A stretch of 64,000 nucleotides of DNA from Reichenbachiella agariperforans (GCF_900142205.1 NZ_FRAA01000002.1:556282-620281); one strand, 5' to 3'; positions 1 through 9,904 are shown, counted from the first letter of the stretch. Notes: generated from the letters alone by a model not told the origin. Translations and numbers: made by a program.

Positions 1-3000
1 GCCATAACTCAATACTTCTGGTGTAGAATATTGAGAAACATATTTTTGACCTCCGCTATAAGCAATCACAGCAATTTCAGAACCTGTAGCCAATGGCTCA
101 TCCGACACATATTCATAACTGCCCAAAGTCTTCGCTGTCTTATCCGTGTACACCAGTTCTCCTCCAATAGTTACTTTAACAGAGTCAACATCCATTTCTA
201 GATTATAGTTGACACTAGGACTGCCATCTAACGAGAACCCTACATAAGTAATGACGGGATTGAAACCCTGTGTGGGTAGTTCGTTTATGGTCACTGACCA
301 TATTCCTCTACCATGCGTCCCGACAACCACTTGGTCATCTATATTTCTCAACTCCCAAACGGATACCGCTGGAATATCACCGTCGAGCATGTGCCAAGAT
401 GCACCAGCATCAGTCGATTCGAAGATCCCGATTTCAGTTCCTGCCCAAATCGTAGTAGTCACATGCGGCATCACTAGAAGGTCATACACTGCCACATCAG
501 GAAAGCCATTAGTACTCACAGCTCCAGTTCCAAACCCAGATAAATCAACCCAAGTCTGACCCAAATCTTCTGTCTTTAGAATTTTTGGCCCTTTGGCAAA
601 GGAATAAATAACATATGCCGTAGAGTCTTCTGTAGGATGTGTCGCTAGACCTGAAATCTGCCCCAACGTCACTTCATCGTAATTGCTCGTCGCAGCAAAA
701 GTCTGTCCCCTATCTATCGATACATGCAAGCTTTCGCTGTCCGTCATGGCTCCTCCAGCCCAAACGATATTGTTATTGGCTCTAGAGATTTTTACATCCA
801 TAAAAGTCCTCAGAGCCCACTGCTCACTAATAGCACTGAGGCTCCATCTTCCTCCAAAATTAGTAGATTTCCATACTCCGCTAGCACCAACTGCATAGAC
901 CAAATCTGGGTCTGATTTTACATTTTCAATTTTTGTATTGAATGGGGCGTTCGTCTCATCCGAGTCACTAAGCCCTGTAGTCGCGTTAGAAAAAGTAGCT
1001 CCTCCATCACTCGATTTTTCTATTGCATTATAGTAGACAGAAGTCAACAATAAGTCTGCGTTCTTATAATTCCAAGCAACACCGAAACCATCGCCTCCAT
1101 TTGCTCTTGCATATAAAGACGTAGGACTGCCCTCATCATTTTGTTGTGACATCCAAGATCCGTTATCCTGAGCACCTGCAACGTATCTACTCTCTCCTCC
1201 CATCTTATCCACAGCATAGAACTGAGTCGTATTAAAGCCGAGCCCTGAGAAGGTCCAATCTCCCTCTTCAAACCCAGGGTTTGTTCCTACTGCTGTTTTG
1301 TACAAGCCTCCATCACCTGTCAAGATGATTTGGAACTCTTGGGCAGTAGCATCAGAAATGACAGCAGTCAAACTATGGTTGTCAGGGTGTACCCCTTCGG
1401 TAGCCGTAGCTCCTTGTGTCTGTGAAAAACTATTTTTACCACCATTCTCCCCGTATGCATCTGTGATCACATCACGCTTTTTGTATCTCTTGACCAACTG
1501 ACCATAATAAAGTTCAAAAGTAGAAGTAGGCAAATTCGTATCATCCCATGTAGCTCCTTCTACCAAGAATGGCCAGAAGAAATACATGTCTTGAAACTCA
1601 TGGCCACCATTGACCGCAATACTCGAATTAGCAGCAGCCCCATCATAGTTGACTTTGTGTACATAAAGATACTCTCTAGACTGGACTGAAGCATCACCCT
1701 CAGAATTTTGTGCTAACAAATTGAATTTTCCGTCTCCCTGTTGATCACGGAACGAAACCATGAGCTGTTGGTCATTGTCCGTGTCCCACACTTCAAATGG
1801 TACATCGACATAATCCTGATAACTGTAATCCCCAGCACCCACACCAGATGTTGCACCCTCTGGTACTTCGAATCGGTGAGCCTTTTGACTCAGGCCAGCT
1901 CCAAAACGAATCTCTATCGAAACAAACTCAGACGCATCAATAGACCCAAGAGCTATTTTGTTTCCATATACTTGTCCACTATCAAAATTAACCAGTCCCA
2001 TAAATGCATCCGTGCCGTTTTCATTCGCACCAATAAACTGCGGTTCACCTTCGATCTGCCCGTCTTGGATAGTAAACAAAAACAAATTCACTCCTCCGAC
2101 ATACACTTTGTCCTTATCAAAAGGGTGTGCCAAGACCGTATTGTCATACCATCCCTGTCCACCCAAGAACTCTAAATCTTCACCATCCTTTTCTGTCAAT
2201 ATAGACCAATTGGCTCCTGCATCATCACTTAAATATAAATCAGCTCCTGTCCCTGACACATCACCAACCACCGAAGCAAATAACCTGTTTGGGTCTACAG
2301 GGGATACTGCTATCTCGAGACGGCCATTAGGTAAAAGCCCCTTGCTGCTACTGACCCATGTATCTCCTGCATCAAGGGATTTATAAACACCTACTCCTCG
2401 TACGGATACATATTGCGTATTAAAATCACTAGGGTCTGCGACGATTTGCTGAGCATATCCGTCAGTGCTGAGTACTTTCGTCCAGTTAGCACCCCCATCC
2501 GTAGACTTCAAAACACCTGAATTAAAAAATTTGGCATACAATGGGTCATTGCTGTTCGCAACTAGCAATACATTTTCGTCCTGAGGGTCAACGATCAAAC
2601 GGTTGACCATTTGAAAATTATCATTGGCAGCAGTGGCTGCTATTTGTTCCCATGTCTCTCCTCTATCAGTGGATTTATAGATCCCACTTCCTTTAATCAT
2701 TCCTCCAGATGCTCCCCAGCCTTCACCTGTACCTGCGTACAGCACATCGTGATTAGATGGTGCCATGACCATGCATGAGATCGCAAGATTGGTCAAACCT
2801 GTAGACTTATTCGTCCAAGACTGTCCTCCATCTATTGTTTTCCAAATACCGCCACCAACAGCTCCAGCGATCCATACGTCCGCATCATCTGGATCTATCA
2901 CTACCGCTCTTGTTCTACCTGGTACATTGCCCGGCCCTCTCTCATCAAAATCATAACCAGCAACGGCCTTTGTTCTAGCCTTTGACAAAGTTAGGCTGCT

Positions 3001-3321
3001 CTGTACTTTAGCCTTAGTTAACTCGACCTGCTGATAGTTTGATCCATATCCTGTCGTCGTTTGTCCTTCTCTTGTCATCAACGCATTTTTCAGCAGGATA
3101 TACTGGCTTGGCTTATCACTTTTTTTGTAGCCTTCTTTTTTATGCTTAGCCACTTTGGCCTCATGTTCCTCCTGCCATTTTTCATGACCCGTTTTGGAAT
3201 CGCTCTGATCACTACTGACAACTATGGTAGTAACTGGCGCTAGCTTCACAGTCTGCCAAATGCCAATCAGGGCAATAAAAGCAACTATGCTAATTATGGT
3301 TATTGTAGAAGTTTTATTCAT
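1..3321 (-). CDS. BNR/sortilin-like repeat exoprotein, C-terminus outside window
   Basis: The frame is open for 1107 codons from the ATG at 3321 to the window edge, so the C-terminus is missing. The first 20 residues form one hydrophobic segment (signal peptide or anchor), followed by a charged Lys/Glu-rich stretch to about residue 60. From about residue 120 there are repeated beta-propeller blades with BNR/Asp-box cores such as KTIDGGQSW, KSTDRGETW, KSTDGGANW and KTEDLGQTW. The propeller closes with VGTHGRGIWSV near residue 1000, typical of Bacteroidota 'WD40/YVTN/BNR-like' proteins; an Ig-like beta domain follows. The family is usually secreted or surface-bound, often by type IX secretion, but the sorting domain that would show this lies outside the window. 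The ATG overlaps the stop of the upstream lipoprotein gene by 8 bases, which suggests coupled translation. Substrate and role are unknown. Confidence 0.85.
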   Translation of the reverse strand, partial: MNKTSTITIISIVAFIALIGIWQTVKLAPVTTIVVSSDQSDSKTGHEKWQEEHEAKVAKHKKEGYKKSDKPSQYILLKNALMTREGQTTTGYGSNYQQVELTKAKVQSSLTLSKARTKAVAGYDFDERGPGNVPGRTRAVVIDPDDADVWIAGAVGGGIWKTIDGGQSWTNKSTGLTNLAISCMVMAPSNHDVLYAGTGEGWGASGGMIKGSGIYKSTDRGETWEQIAATAANDNFQMVNRLIVDPQDENVLLVANSNDPLYAKFFNSGVLKSTDGGANWTKVLSTDGYAQQIVADPSDFNTQYVSVRGVGVYKSLDAGDTWVSSSKGLLPNGRLEIAVSPVDPNRLFASVVGDVSGTGADLYLSDDAGANWSILTEKDGEDLEFLGGQGWYDNTVLAHPFDKDKVYVGGVNLFLFTIQDGQIEGEPQFIGANENGTDAFMGLVNFDSGQVYGNKIALGSIDASEFVSIEIRFGAGLSQKAHRFEVPEGATSGVGAGDYSYQDYVDVPFEVWDTDNDQQLMVSFRDQQGDGKFNLLAQNSEGDASVQSREYLYVHKVNYDGAAANSSIAVNGGHEFQDMYFFWPFLVEGATWDDTNLPTSTFELYYGQLVKRYKKRDVITDAYGENGGKNSFSQTQGATATEGVHPDNHSLTAVISDATAQEFQIILTGDGGLYKTAVGTNPGFEEGDWTFSGLGFNTTQFYAVDKMGGESRYVAGAQDNGSWMSQQNDEGSPTSLYARANGGDGFGVAWNYKNADLLLTSVYYNAIEKSSDGGATFSNATTGLSDSDETNAPFNTKIENVKSDPDLVYAVGASGVWKSTNFGGRWSLSAISEQWALRTFMDVKISRANNNIVWAGGAMTDSESLHVSIDRGQTFAATSNYDEVTLGQISGLATHPTEDSTAYVIYSFAKGPKILKTEDLGQTWVDLSGFGTGAVSTNGFPDVAVYDLLVMPHVTTTIWAGTEIGIFESTDAGASWHMLDGDIPAVSVWELRNIDDQVVVGTHGRGIWSVTINELPTQGFNPVITYVGFSLDGSPSVNYNLEMDVDSVKVTIGGELVYTDKTAKTLGSYEYVSDEPLATGSEIAVIAYSGGQKYVSQYSTPEVLSYG

Positions 3322-3712
3322 TGTTATTCGGGTTATATGTTGTTTTAACTTTCTTTTTCAGGTCATACTTATAGGTAAAGTTCGGGTTAGATGCTTCTAT
3401 AATTCCTGGGGTATCTTTATATACTATCTCATCAGCATTAAGCCACTTGACATAGCCATCCTTGACTGTTCTTTGATAGAGGATGGCCTCTGATTCTTTA
3501 TCCCAAACTAAAAATGTAGTCATCAAGAGACCCTCTCTATCTTCTTCTGAAAAAACAAGAATGTAAGTTTCGTCCTGATTAGGGAAAGTTTGAAAATCAT
3601 CACCCAAGTGTTGTTTAACGACCTCTTGAAAAGTCGATTGATCAGACTTTTGAGCTGGGCGACAGGAAAAAAGAGTCAACAAGAAAAGTGGTAAATAAAA
3701 GATTGGTTTCAT
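3314..3712 (-). CDS. small lipoprotein of unknown function
   Basis: A 132-residue protein with a lipoprotein signal: positive N-terminus, hydrophobic run, and lipobox LFSC with the modified Cys at about residue 17. The residues after Cys (RPAQKSDQ) lack the acidic cluster of the Bacteroidota surface-export signal, so a periplasm-facing location is likelier. The mature part is mixed alpha/beta with no motif I recognise. The gene ends inside the start of the BNR exoprotein gene (8-base overlap), so the two are probably one transcript, and the lipoprotein may help that protein fold or move. That function is inference from position only. Confidence 0.75.
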   Translation of the reverse strand: MKPIFYLPLFLLTLFSCRPAQKSDQSTFQEVVKQHLGDDFQTFPNQDETYILVFSEEDREGLLMTTFLVWDKESEAILYQRTVKDGYVKWLNADEIVYKDTPGIIEASNPNFTYKYDLKKKVKTTYNPNNNE

Positions 3713-3839
3713 GCTACTAATAGATATAATGAGTTACAAGAAATTCAAAAATAGAATTATTTTAATATAAATACGCTTCGATTAAAATAATTCCACTCTA
3801 TACCAACACTTTACATTCAATACCACAGAATATTCTGCG

Positions 3840-5987
3840 CTAGCCCATATCCTCCCAACGTTTGATGATCGAGTAAGTATCCATTTGAGCATTATAGAGG
3901 CGCTGACCCTGCTTGACCTTGATTGGGATATTATTGATGTTTTGGTCTAGCATCACCGCTTTGGTATTGTCCTTTAGCTGTACTCGGAGTAGTTCTTTGA
4001 CTTGATTTCGGAGCTCTTTGTCCTTGATCGGGAATTTCACCTCTATACGACCTTTGAGGTTACGCTTCATCCAGTCGGCAGAACCCATGAAGAGTTCATC
4101 TTTCCCGTCATTGTGAAACCAAATGATACGCCCGTGCTCCAAAAACCGCCCAACAATTCGGCGAATCGTGATGTTCTCACTCATCCCTGGTACTCCAGGA
4201 ATGAGGCAGCAGATACTGCGGATGATCATATCAATTTTCACTCCTGCACGGCTCGCTTCGTAGAGCTTGTCTATCATACCTTTTTCTTCGAGATTATTCA
4301 GTTTGATGATGATATAAGCTTCTTTACCCTGACGTGCATTCGCTATCTCACGATCGATACGAGAGACAAATCCATCGATGATGTTGAACTGAGACACCAA
4401 AAGACTTTTAAACGCTCCCGGATCTTTTCTCTTGTACAGATATTTAAACAAGTCATCAAGCTCTTCACCCATTTCTTTGTCACAGGTGAGCAAACCGTGG
4501 TCCGCATACATCGAGGCTGTTTTCTCGTTTAGATTTCCTGTCCCAAAAAAGCAATAATTCTTGATCATCCCTGTCTCAGTCTTCTTTTTGACCAAAGCGA
4601 CCTTAGCATGTACTTTCAATCCAGGAATACTGTAGATGATCTTGACACCTGCTTTTTGCATCCGCTCGGCCCACCTTAGGTTATTCTCCTCATCGAATCG
4701 CGCTTTGAGTTCCATAAATACAGTGACCTTCTTTTCATTTTTGGCAGCACTCATCAGTGCATTTCCGATCAATGAATCTGATGCCATTCGATAAAAGGTC
4801 ACTTTGAGTTCACTCACGTGGGGGTCAATCGCCGCTTGATTGAAAAACTGCAAGATGTAATTATAGGTGTGATAGGGAAAATGCAGCATCTGATCCTTCT
4901 CATCTATCGCTGAAAAGATCGACCTATGCCTATCTATCCGCACATTACGCAAAGGTGTCATAGGTTCAAACTCAATCGATTTACCAATCGGGTTGGGCAG
5001 TTGAAAGAAATCAAACAAACTATGGTAGTGCCCCCCAGGCACGAGATCCTCATCCATTAGATCAAATGCACTTTTGAGATAACTCAATAAATCCGCAGAG
5101 GTAGTCGTGTCATATAAGAAACGGGCTGGAACACCTACATTCCTCCGTTCAATTTGCTTCTGAATTTTCTCCACAAGGTCTCCGCTAAACTCGTCCTCAA
5201 TATTCAAGTCTGCGTCCTTGTTCATTTTGATACTCTGACATTCGAGGATGTCATAATCTGGAAACACAAAATCCAGATTCATCCGAATGATGTCGTCCAA
5301 GAACATATAATGAAACTGAACATTAGGAGAGGGCAGTTGAAAAAATCTAGCAACCCGATTAGATGGAATATTCAAATAGGCAAAATCAATGTTACCTGAA
5401 AATTTGTTTTGAATCCGTAGCGCAAAATACAGCTCACGGTTGTTAAGAAACGGTTCTCGGCTAGAGTAGCCGAATATATAAGGCTGTAAAAACGACAGCA
5501 CCTTTGTCTTGAAAAAGTAGAGACAAGCAGCTTTTTGGTCTTCATTCAGCAACTCAGGAGCAAGTATGAACACGCCATTTTTCTCCAACTCTACCAATAC
5601 CTTCTTACGGAGCGTCTCACCAAACTCGATCATCTGATCTTGGACACGCGCATGGATATTGGTTAGAAGTGCCTTTGGGTCATACTCCAGTGCCTTGTTG
5701 ATCTTTTTCTTATCCAACTTGATATAGTTGCGCAGGTTAGCTACCCGAACACGAAAAAATTCATCTTGGTTAGAGGAATAAATCGCAAGAAATTTGAGCC
5801 TCTCAAAAAGAGGAACATCATTGCTCTGCGCTTCTTTGAGCACGCGATAGTTGAATGTCAACCAACTCAAATCTCGGTCAAAGTATTTGTTCGTTACTTC
5901 TGTAGTGTCTAAAGTTTGCTCTTCCAAATGATAAGGGATTATAATATTATGGGTGAATTTATCGAAAAGACGATTGATAATAAACAA
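3840..5987 (-). CDS. ppk1: polyphosphate kinase 1
   Basis: Reversibly polymerises the gamma-phosphate of ATP into polyphosphate. The four-domain PPK1 layout is visible: an N domain beginning YFDRDLSWLTFNYRVL, a helical head domain (DEFFRVRVANL), and two phospholipase-D-like catalytic domains. The histidine that is phosphorylated during catalysis lies in KVHAK (about residue 458); the second active-site His is in LEHGRIIWFHND (about residue 617), followed by GSADWMKRN. Length (715) is near the family norm. The start is uncertain: the longest frame uses TTG at 5987, and a second in-frame TTG at 5927 begins closer to the conserved YFDRDLSW. There is no ATG upstream of the conserved part. It is divergent from the TonB receptor operon. 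Confidence 0.95.
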   Translation of the reverse strand: MFIINRLFDKFTHNIIIPYHLEEQTLDTTEVTNKYFDRDLSWLTFNYRVLKEAQSNDVPLFERLKFLAIYSSNQDEFFRVRVANLRNYIKLDKKKINKALEYDPKALLTNIHARVQDQMIEFGETLRKKVLVELEKNGVFILAPELLNEDQKAACLYFFKTKVLSFLQPYIFGYSSREPFLNNRELYFALRIQNKFSGNIDFAYLNIPSNRVARFFQLPSPNVQFHYMFLDDIIRMNLDFVFPDYDILECQSIKMNKDADLNIEDEFSGDLVEKIQKQIERRNVGVPARFLYDTTTSADLLSYLKSAFDLMDEDLVPGGHYHSLFDFFQLPNPIGKSIEFEPMTPLRNVRIDRHRSIFSAIDEKDQMLHFPYHTYNYILQFFNQAAIDPHVSELKVTFYRMASDSLIGNALMSAAKNEKKVTVFMELKARFDEENNLRWAERMQKAGVKIIYSIPGLKVHAKVALVKKKTETGMIKNYCFFGTGNLNEKTASMYADHGLLTCDKEMGEELDDLFKYLYKRKDPGAFKSLLVSQFNIIDGFVSRIDREIANARQGKEAYIIIKLNNLEEKGMIDKLYEASRAGVKIDMIIRSICCLIPGVPGMSENITIRRIVGRFLEHGRIIWFHNDGKDELFMGSADWMKRNLKGRIEVKFPIKDKELRNQVKELLRVQLKDNTKAVMLDQNINNIPIKVKQGQRLYNAQMDTYSIIKRWEDMG

Positions 5988-6068
5988 TGCGAGATTATCA
6001 TTTTATCAAGTTGCCAAACAAGCTTGATTTAATATACTGCTCTTAAAATTAGATGTCGAAATATTAAA

Positions 6069-6091
6069 TTATTTAGTCTTATTCTAAATAA
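6069..6091. promoter_or_regulatory. 23-base operator-like palindrome upstream of the TonB receptor operon
   Basis: TTATTTAG, seven bases, CTAAATAA: a perfect 8-bp inverted repeat centred at 6080, 68 bases before the receptor start. The AT-rich half-site spacing is what a dimeric Fur-type repressor uses, and the operon it precedes looks like iron-siderophore uptake. Assignment to Fur is inference. Confidence 0.5.
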
Positions 6092-6159
6092 GGCTTTTCA
6101 TTCTCATTGCTTAAGTTCATATTTGCATCTATTTATAACAAATCTAAATAATTCTGTTT

Positions 6160-8553
6160 TTGAGACGGTTAAGGATAGCAGTGAGTTGCCTGTGGTTGGT
6201 ATTGTGTGTAGGGGAGGTCGCTTTAGGGCAAACATCTGATGGGTCAATAGTATTTGGCAAGGTGAAATCAGCCGGAGGAGAGGCTCTGCTAGGTGTCACG
6301 ATCATCATCGATCACGGTACCACCGGGACAATATCTGATGAGGATGGTCGCTTCGAGATCACCAATATTCCCGCTGGTACGCATACGCTAACGGCCCAAT
6401 TTTTAGGGTTCGACAAGCAAACAAAAACGCTAACACTCAAACCCTCGCAAAAGACAGAAGTCAACTTTACTCTCAAAGAAAACACTGTAGAAATGAGTGC
6501 CATCGAAATCGAAGGAAAATCCATGGCACGAGAAATCAACGAACAGGCCTACTCAGTCACTGCCATTTCGGCTAAAGACCTACTCAATACAACTTCTGAC
6601 GCACAGACCATGCTCAACCGAGTAGGGGGGGTACGCGTGATGCAAGACGGAGGGCTTGGCTCTACGCTCAACTTTTCTCTCAATGGCTTTTCGGGTGATC
6701 AGGTCAAATTCTTCATGGACGGCATCCCAATGGACAACTTCGGTTCTTCGCTAAGTCTCAACAACATCCCCGTCAACATGATCGAACGCATCGAAGTGTA
6801 CAAGGGAGTCGTCCCCGTATGGCTCGGTACCGATGCGCTCGGTGGAGCAGTCAATATCATCACCACCAGCAAGCGCAACTACATGGACATGTCCTACACC
6901 GTAGGCTCATTCAACACCCACCGGCTATCTCTCAATGGTGCCTATACCAACAAAAATACGGGATTTACAGTCCGTACCAATGTGATCGGCAACTACTCGG
7001 ACAACAACTACAAAGTCTGGGCTCAAATCCTCGAAAACAACGCCATCGTAGATACCACCAATGTAGAGCGCTTTCATGATCGCTACCGATCGGGGACACT
7101 CAGAATGGAAGCTGGTTTTGTCGACAAGCCTTACGCTGATCAGCTCCTGATCGGGGCGATCCTCTCTGGCAATGACCAGCAAGTACAGACAGGAACTACT
7201 ATGGAAACGGTCTATGGCAAGATCATGCGAAACAGTCGATCGGCTATTGCCACTTTGAAGTATGCCAAACAAGATCTATTCGTCAAGGGATTAGACCTGA
7301 GTCTATACAGTGCCTACAATCGCACGCACAGTGAAGTCATCGATACACTCAGAGGCTACAATTACAATTGGCTGGGCGAGGCAATCCCTAATCCAGGAAA
7401 ACTCGGAGAGTCGTCGCTCACCCAAAGCACACTCGACGACCAAGAGCTATCGAGCCAGCTCAACCTTGGCTATGAGATAGGAGCAAAACAATCCTTGGCT
7501 CTCAACTATTCGTTGACACATTTTACACGTGAGACCTTTGACAAGGAAAATCCCAACCGCATTGCCAATCAGTTTCCCAATACCCAAACCAAACAGATCG
7601 TAGGGCTAGCTTACAAAATCGACCCAACGAAAAAATGGAGTGCCACGGTATTCGGCAAGTACTTCTTCTTAGGTGTCGAAAGCTCCAAACAGCTCGACTT
7701 TGGACTCTCCACACAGCGAACCGAAGCAGTAGAAAGTCACAAAAAGAACTTCGGATACGGGATCGCATCCTCATACTACCTACTTCCCAACCTAGAAGCC
7801 AAAGCCTCCTATGAACACACCTACCGTATGCCATGGGCCAACGAAATCTTCGGAGACGGGCTATTTGTGCAGCCCAACCCAGACTTAGGCCCTGAGCAAA
7901 GCGACAATTTCAATTTTGGATTGGGTTATGATTTCAAACTCCGAGAAGTCAACAGGTTTCACTTAGAAAGTAGTTTGATCTATCGAAAATCCAAAGACCT
8001 CATCTACCAAGTAGTAAAAGGAGGCAATCCAGAAACCAACTATGCCAACCTCAGCGAAGCACGCAATATTGGGATCGAAGGAGGAGTCAAATACCAATGG
8101 AAAAACATCCTAAACCTCGGCGCAAGCATCACCTTCCAAAACATCACGGATCAAGCCGACTCTGTCTACAACGAATCCTACACCAACACGGGTTGGCAAA
8201 AAAACTACCAAAAGGGCTTTCGTCTGCCCAATACCCCCTACCTCTTTGGCAATGCCCATGCTGGACTGACCTTCAGTGATTGGATGCCGTCAGGCAGTTC
8301 TTTGAGTATCAACTACAACTTCAGCTATATAGAGCAGTACTTCCTAGACTGGGCGGAGCTCGGGTCCAAGGACAACAAGAAAGTCATCCCAACCCAAACC
8401 GCACACAATGCCGAAATATCCTACGGTCTCAAAGAGGGCAAATACAACCTGACTCTAGAATGTCGCAACCTCGCCAACGCCCGATTGTACGATCGGTACT
8501 ACCTACAAAAACCTGGAAGAGCTTTTTATCTCAAATTGAGATTCGTCCTCTAA
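6160..8553 (+). CDS. TonB-dependent outer-membrane receptor (XusA/FecA-like)
   Basis: A 797-residue outer-membrane receptor, probably for a ferric siderophore. Signal peptide of about 23 residues ending ALGQT; a carboxypeptidase-regulatory-like beta domain at about 28-112 (GKVKSAGGEALLGVTI ... GFDKQTKTL); a plug domain at about 125-235 with FMDGIPMDNFG and IERIEVYKG...GTDALGGAVNI; then a 22-strand-type barrel to the C-terminal strand FYLKLRFVL. No ATG fits: the only good start is TTG at 6160, with an in-frame stop 15 bases upstream. It is followed after 33 bases by a DUF4374 lipoprotein and then a PepSY membrane protein, the order of XusABC, in which the receptor imports ferric xenosiderophores. 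A palindrome at 6069-6091 suggests metal-dependent repression. Confidence 0.92.
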   Translation: MRRLRIAVSCLWLVLCVGEVALGQTSDGSIVFGKVKSAGGEALLGVTIIIDHGTTGTISDEDGRFEITNIPAGTHTLTAQFLGFDKQTKTLTLKPSQKTEVNFTLKENTVEMSAIEIEGKSMAREINEQAYSVTAISAKDLLNTTSDAQTMLNRVGGVRVMQDGGLGSTLNFSLNGFSGDQVKFFMDGIPMDNFGSSLSLNNIPVNMIERIEVYKGVVPVWLGTDALGGAVNIITTSKRNYMDMSYTVGSFNTHRLSLNGAYTNKNTGFTVRTNVIGNYSDNNYKVWAQILENNAIVDTTNVERFHDRYRSGTLRMEAGFVDKPYADQLLIGAILSGNDQQVQTGTTMETVYGKIMRNSRSAIATLKYAKQDLFVKGLDLSLYSAYNRTHSEVIDTLRGYNYNWLGEAIPNPGKLGESSLTQSTLDDQELSSQLNLGYEIGAKQSLALNYSLTHFTRETFDKENPNRIANQFPNTQTKQIVGLAYKIDPTKKWSATVFGKYFFLGVESSKQLDFGLSTQRTEAVESHKKNFGYGIASSYYLLPNLEAKASYEHTYRMPWANEIFGDGLFVQPNPDLGPEQSDNFNFGLGYDFKLREVNRFHLESSLIYRKSKDLIYQVVKGGNPETNYANLSEARNIGIEGGVKYQWKNILNLGASITFQNITDQADSVYNESYTNTGWQKNYQKGFRLPNTPYLFGNAHAGLTFSDWMPSGSSLSINYNFSYIEQYFLDWAELGSKDNKKVIPTQTAHNAEISYGLKEGKYNLTLECRNLANARLYDRYYLQKPGRAFYLKLRFVL

Positions 8554-8586
8554 ACTGAGGGCAAGACGATGTATTAATTTTTAAAA

Positions 8587-9819
8587 ATGAAACGTAATTA
8601 TATGAATCTGATCAATCGTGCCAGACTACTGTCTTTGGCTATTGCAACATTGGTATCTGCGAGCATACTGAGCTCATGTGACGAAGGAGACGATGTCTCT
8701 CCAGCAAAAGGTGACTTTGCTGTAACTCTTGCTATTCAAGGTAGTGAAGGTGGTTTTACCTATTACACCGTTCCCTTTTTGGACGTGATGACCGGTACTC
8801 TGAGCGCTCAAAACACTGAAGCGATCGAGCAACCAGGATACTACGACTATACTCAAATCGATCGCACGCTCTATAGCATCGGTGGATTAGGTGCTACAGA
8901 TGTACACAGCATCATCCAAAACCAAGATGAATCACTAAGCGAAGTAGGTTCTGCTACCTTTGCAAACAGTCTCTCGGATCTCGTGAGAGCCGATGACGAC
9001 AACTTGCTCGCTGTATCACTCAGTAGCGAATCGGATCAAGTGGTTTTCTACACCATTGACAACAACACGATTTCTGTCAAAGAAACATTCTCTAGCCCTG
9101 CCTCCAACTTGACTACAGAGTATGTAGCAGCCTACTCTGGTCTCGCTGTGAGCGGAGACCACGTGTTCCTCAGCTACTACATCAGTGACCGAGACACCTA
9201 CAACACCCCGTATACGGACAAAGCTCAAGTAGCAGTATATAGTTATCCAGAATTGGAATTCATCAAAGTAATCGAAGATGATCGCGTAGGTCCATTGGGT
9301 GGCTTCAATATCAAAGCAGGGCTATTCGCTGACGAAGATGGGAATATATACGGTGTGTCTCACTCTAACCCTGCCAACGGATACAGCCAATCTACCAAGC
9401 CCGCTGGCATCTTGAAAATCAACAAAGGAGAGACGGAATTTGATGCAGACTACTTCTTCGACGTGGCAGCTTTGACAGATGGAAAAACCATTTCTCACCT
9501 CAAATACCTGGGTGATGGCCGTGCTTTTGCTCAAATCAATCGTGATGAAAGAGCACAACAAGGCCGCTGGTCAGACAGTCCTTTGGAGACAGCAGTTGTC
9601 AATCTAGAAACGCCATCCGTAGCCTTCATCAGCGATGTGCCTGAGCACTCTGGAGATGGTCGTAGACTCGCTGTACTACACAACGGAGACTTTGTCTATC
9701 AGTGTATTCCAGAAGACACCGGGATCTATGTATACAAAATCGATACAAAAAACTTGACTGCCGAAAAAGGCGCATTGGTTGAAGCCAACTTCGTCGCTGG
9801 ATTCTTCAGGTTCGATTGA
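8587..9819 (+). CDS. DUF4374 lipoprotein (XusB-like siderophore-binding)
   Basis: A 410-residue lipoprotein, lipobox ILSSC (Cys at about residue 30). The residues after Cys are CDEGDDVSP; an acidic cluster just after the modified Cys is the Bacteroidota signal for export to the cell surface. The mature part begins with DFAVTLAIQGSEG and continues as repeated beta-strand blades, consistent with the DUF4374 propeller. As I recall, XusB of Bacteroides thetaiotaomicron belongs to this family and hands xenosiderophores to its TonB receptor. The gene lies between such a receptor and a PepSY protein, so the same task is inferred here. The ATG follows an A-rich leader. A strong hairpin (9830-9863) lies just after the stop. 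Confidence 0.85.
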   Translation: MKRNYMNLINRARLLSLAIATLVSASILSSCDEGDDVSPAKGDFAVTLAIQGSEGGFTYYTVPFLDVMTGTLSAQNTEAIEQPGYYDYTQIDRTLYSIGGLGATDVHSIIQNQDESLSEVGSATFANSLSDLVRADDDNLLAVSLSSESDQVVFYTIDNNTISVKETFSSPASNLTTEYVAAYSGLAVSGDHVFLSYYISDRDTYNTPYTDKAQVAVYSYPELEFIKVIEDDRVGPLGGFNIKAGLFADEDGNIYGVSHSNPANGYSQSTKPAGILKINKGETEFDADYFFDVAALTDGKTISHLKYLGDGRAFAQINRDERAQQGRWSDSPLETAVVNLETPSVAFISDVPEHSGDGRRLAVLHNGDFVYQCIPEDTGIYVYKIDTKNLTAEKGALVEANFVAGFFRFD

Positions 9820-9829
9820 TAACAAACTT

Positions 9830-9863
9830 AGTAAGCCAATAGTCTCTCGACTATTGGCTTACT
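9830..9863 (+). terminator. intercistronic hairpin between DUF4374 and PepSY genes
   Basis: A perfect 15-bp stem (9830-9844 pairing with 9849-9863) with loop TCTC, starting 11 bases after the DUF4374 stop. It is followed by only a short T-poor stretch, so it may act as a partial terminator or an mRNA 3'-end protector that lowers expression of the downstream membrane protein relative to receptor and lipoprotein. Confidence 0.65.
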
Positions 9864-9904
9864 TTATCACCCTAATTACATTACCCATTGATGACAATCG
9901 TCCG

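Noticed and set aside
1741-2386. Two open plus-strand frames of about 140 residues within the BNR exoprotein gene
   Set aside because: Antisense to a clear repeat protein; no ribosome site, no domain, odd composition.
3826-3837. 12-base palindrome CAGAATATTCTG just after ppk1
   Set aside because: Short and AT-rich; it has no T tract, and chance is a sufficient explanation.
4002-4532. 176-residue plus-strand frame opposite ppk1
   Set aside because: Shadow of the conserved ppk1 frame; the residues do not resemble any family.
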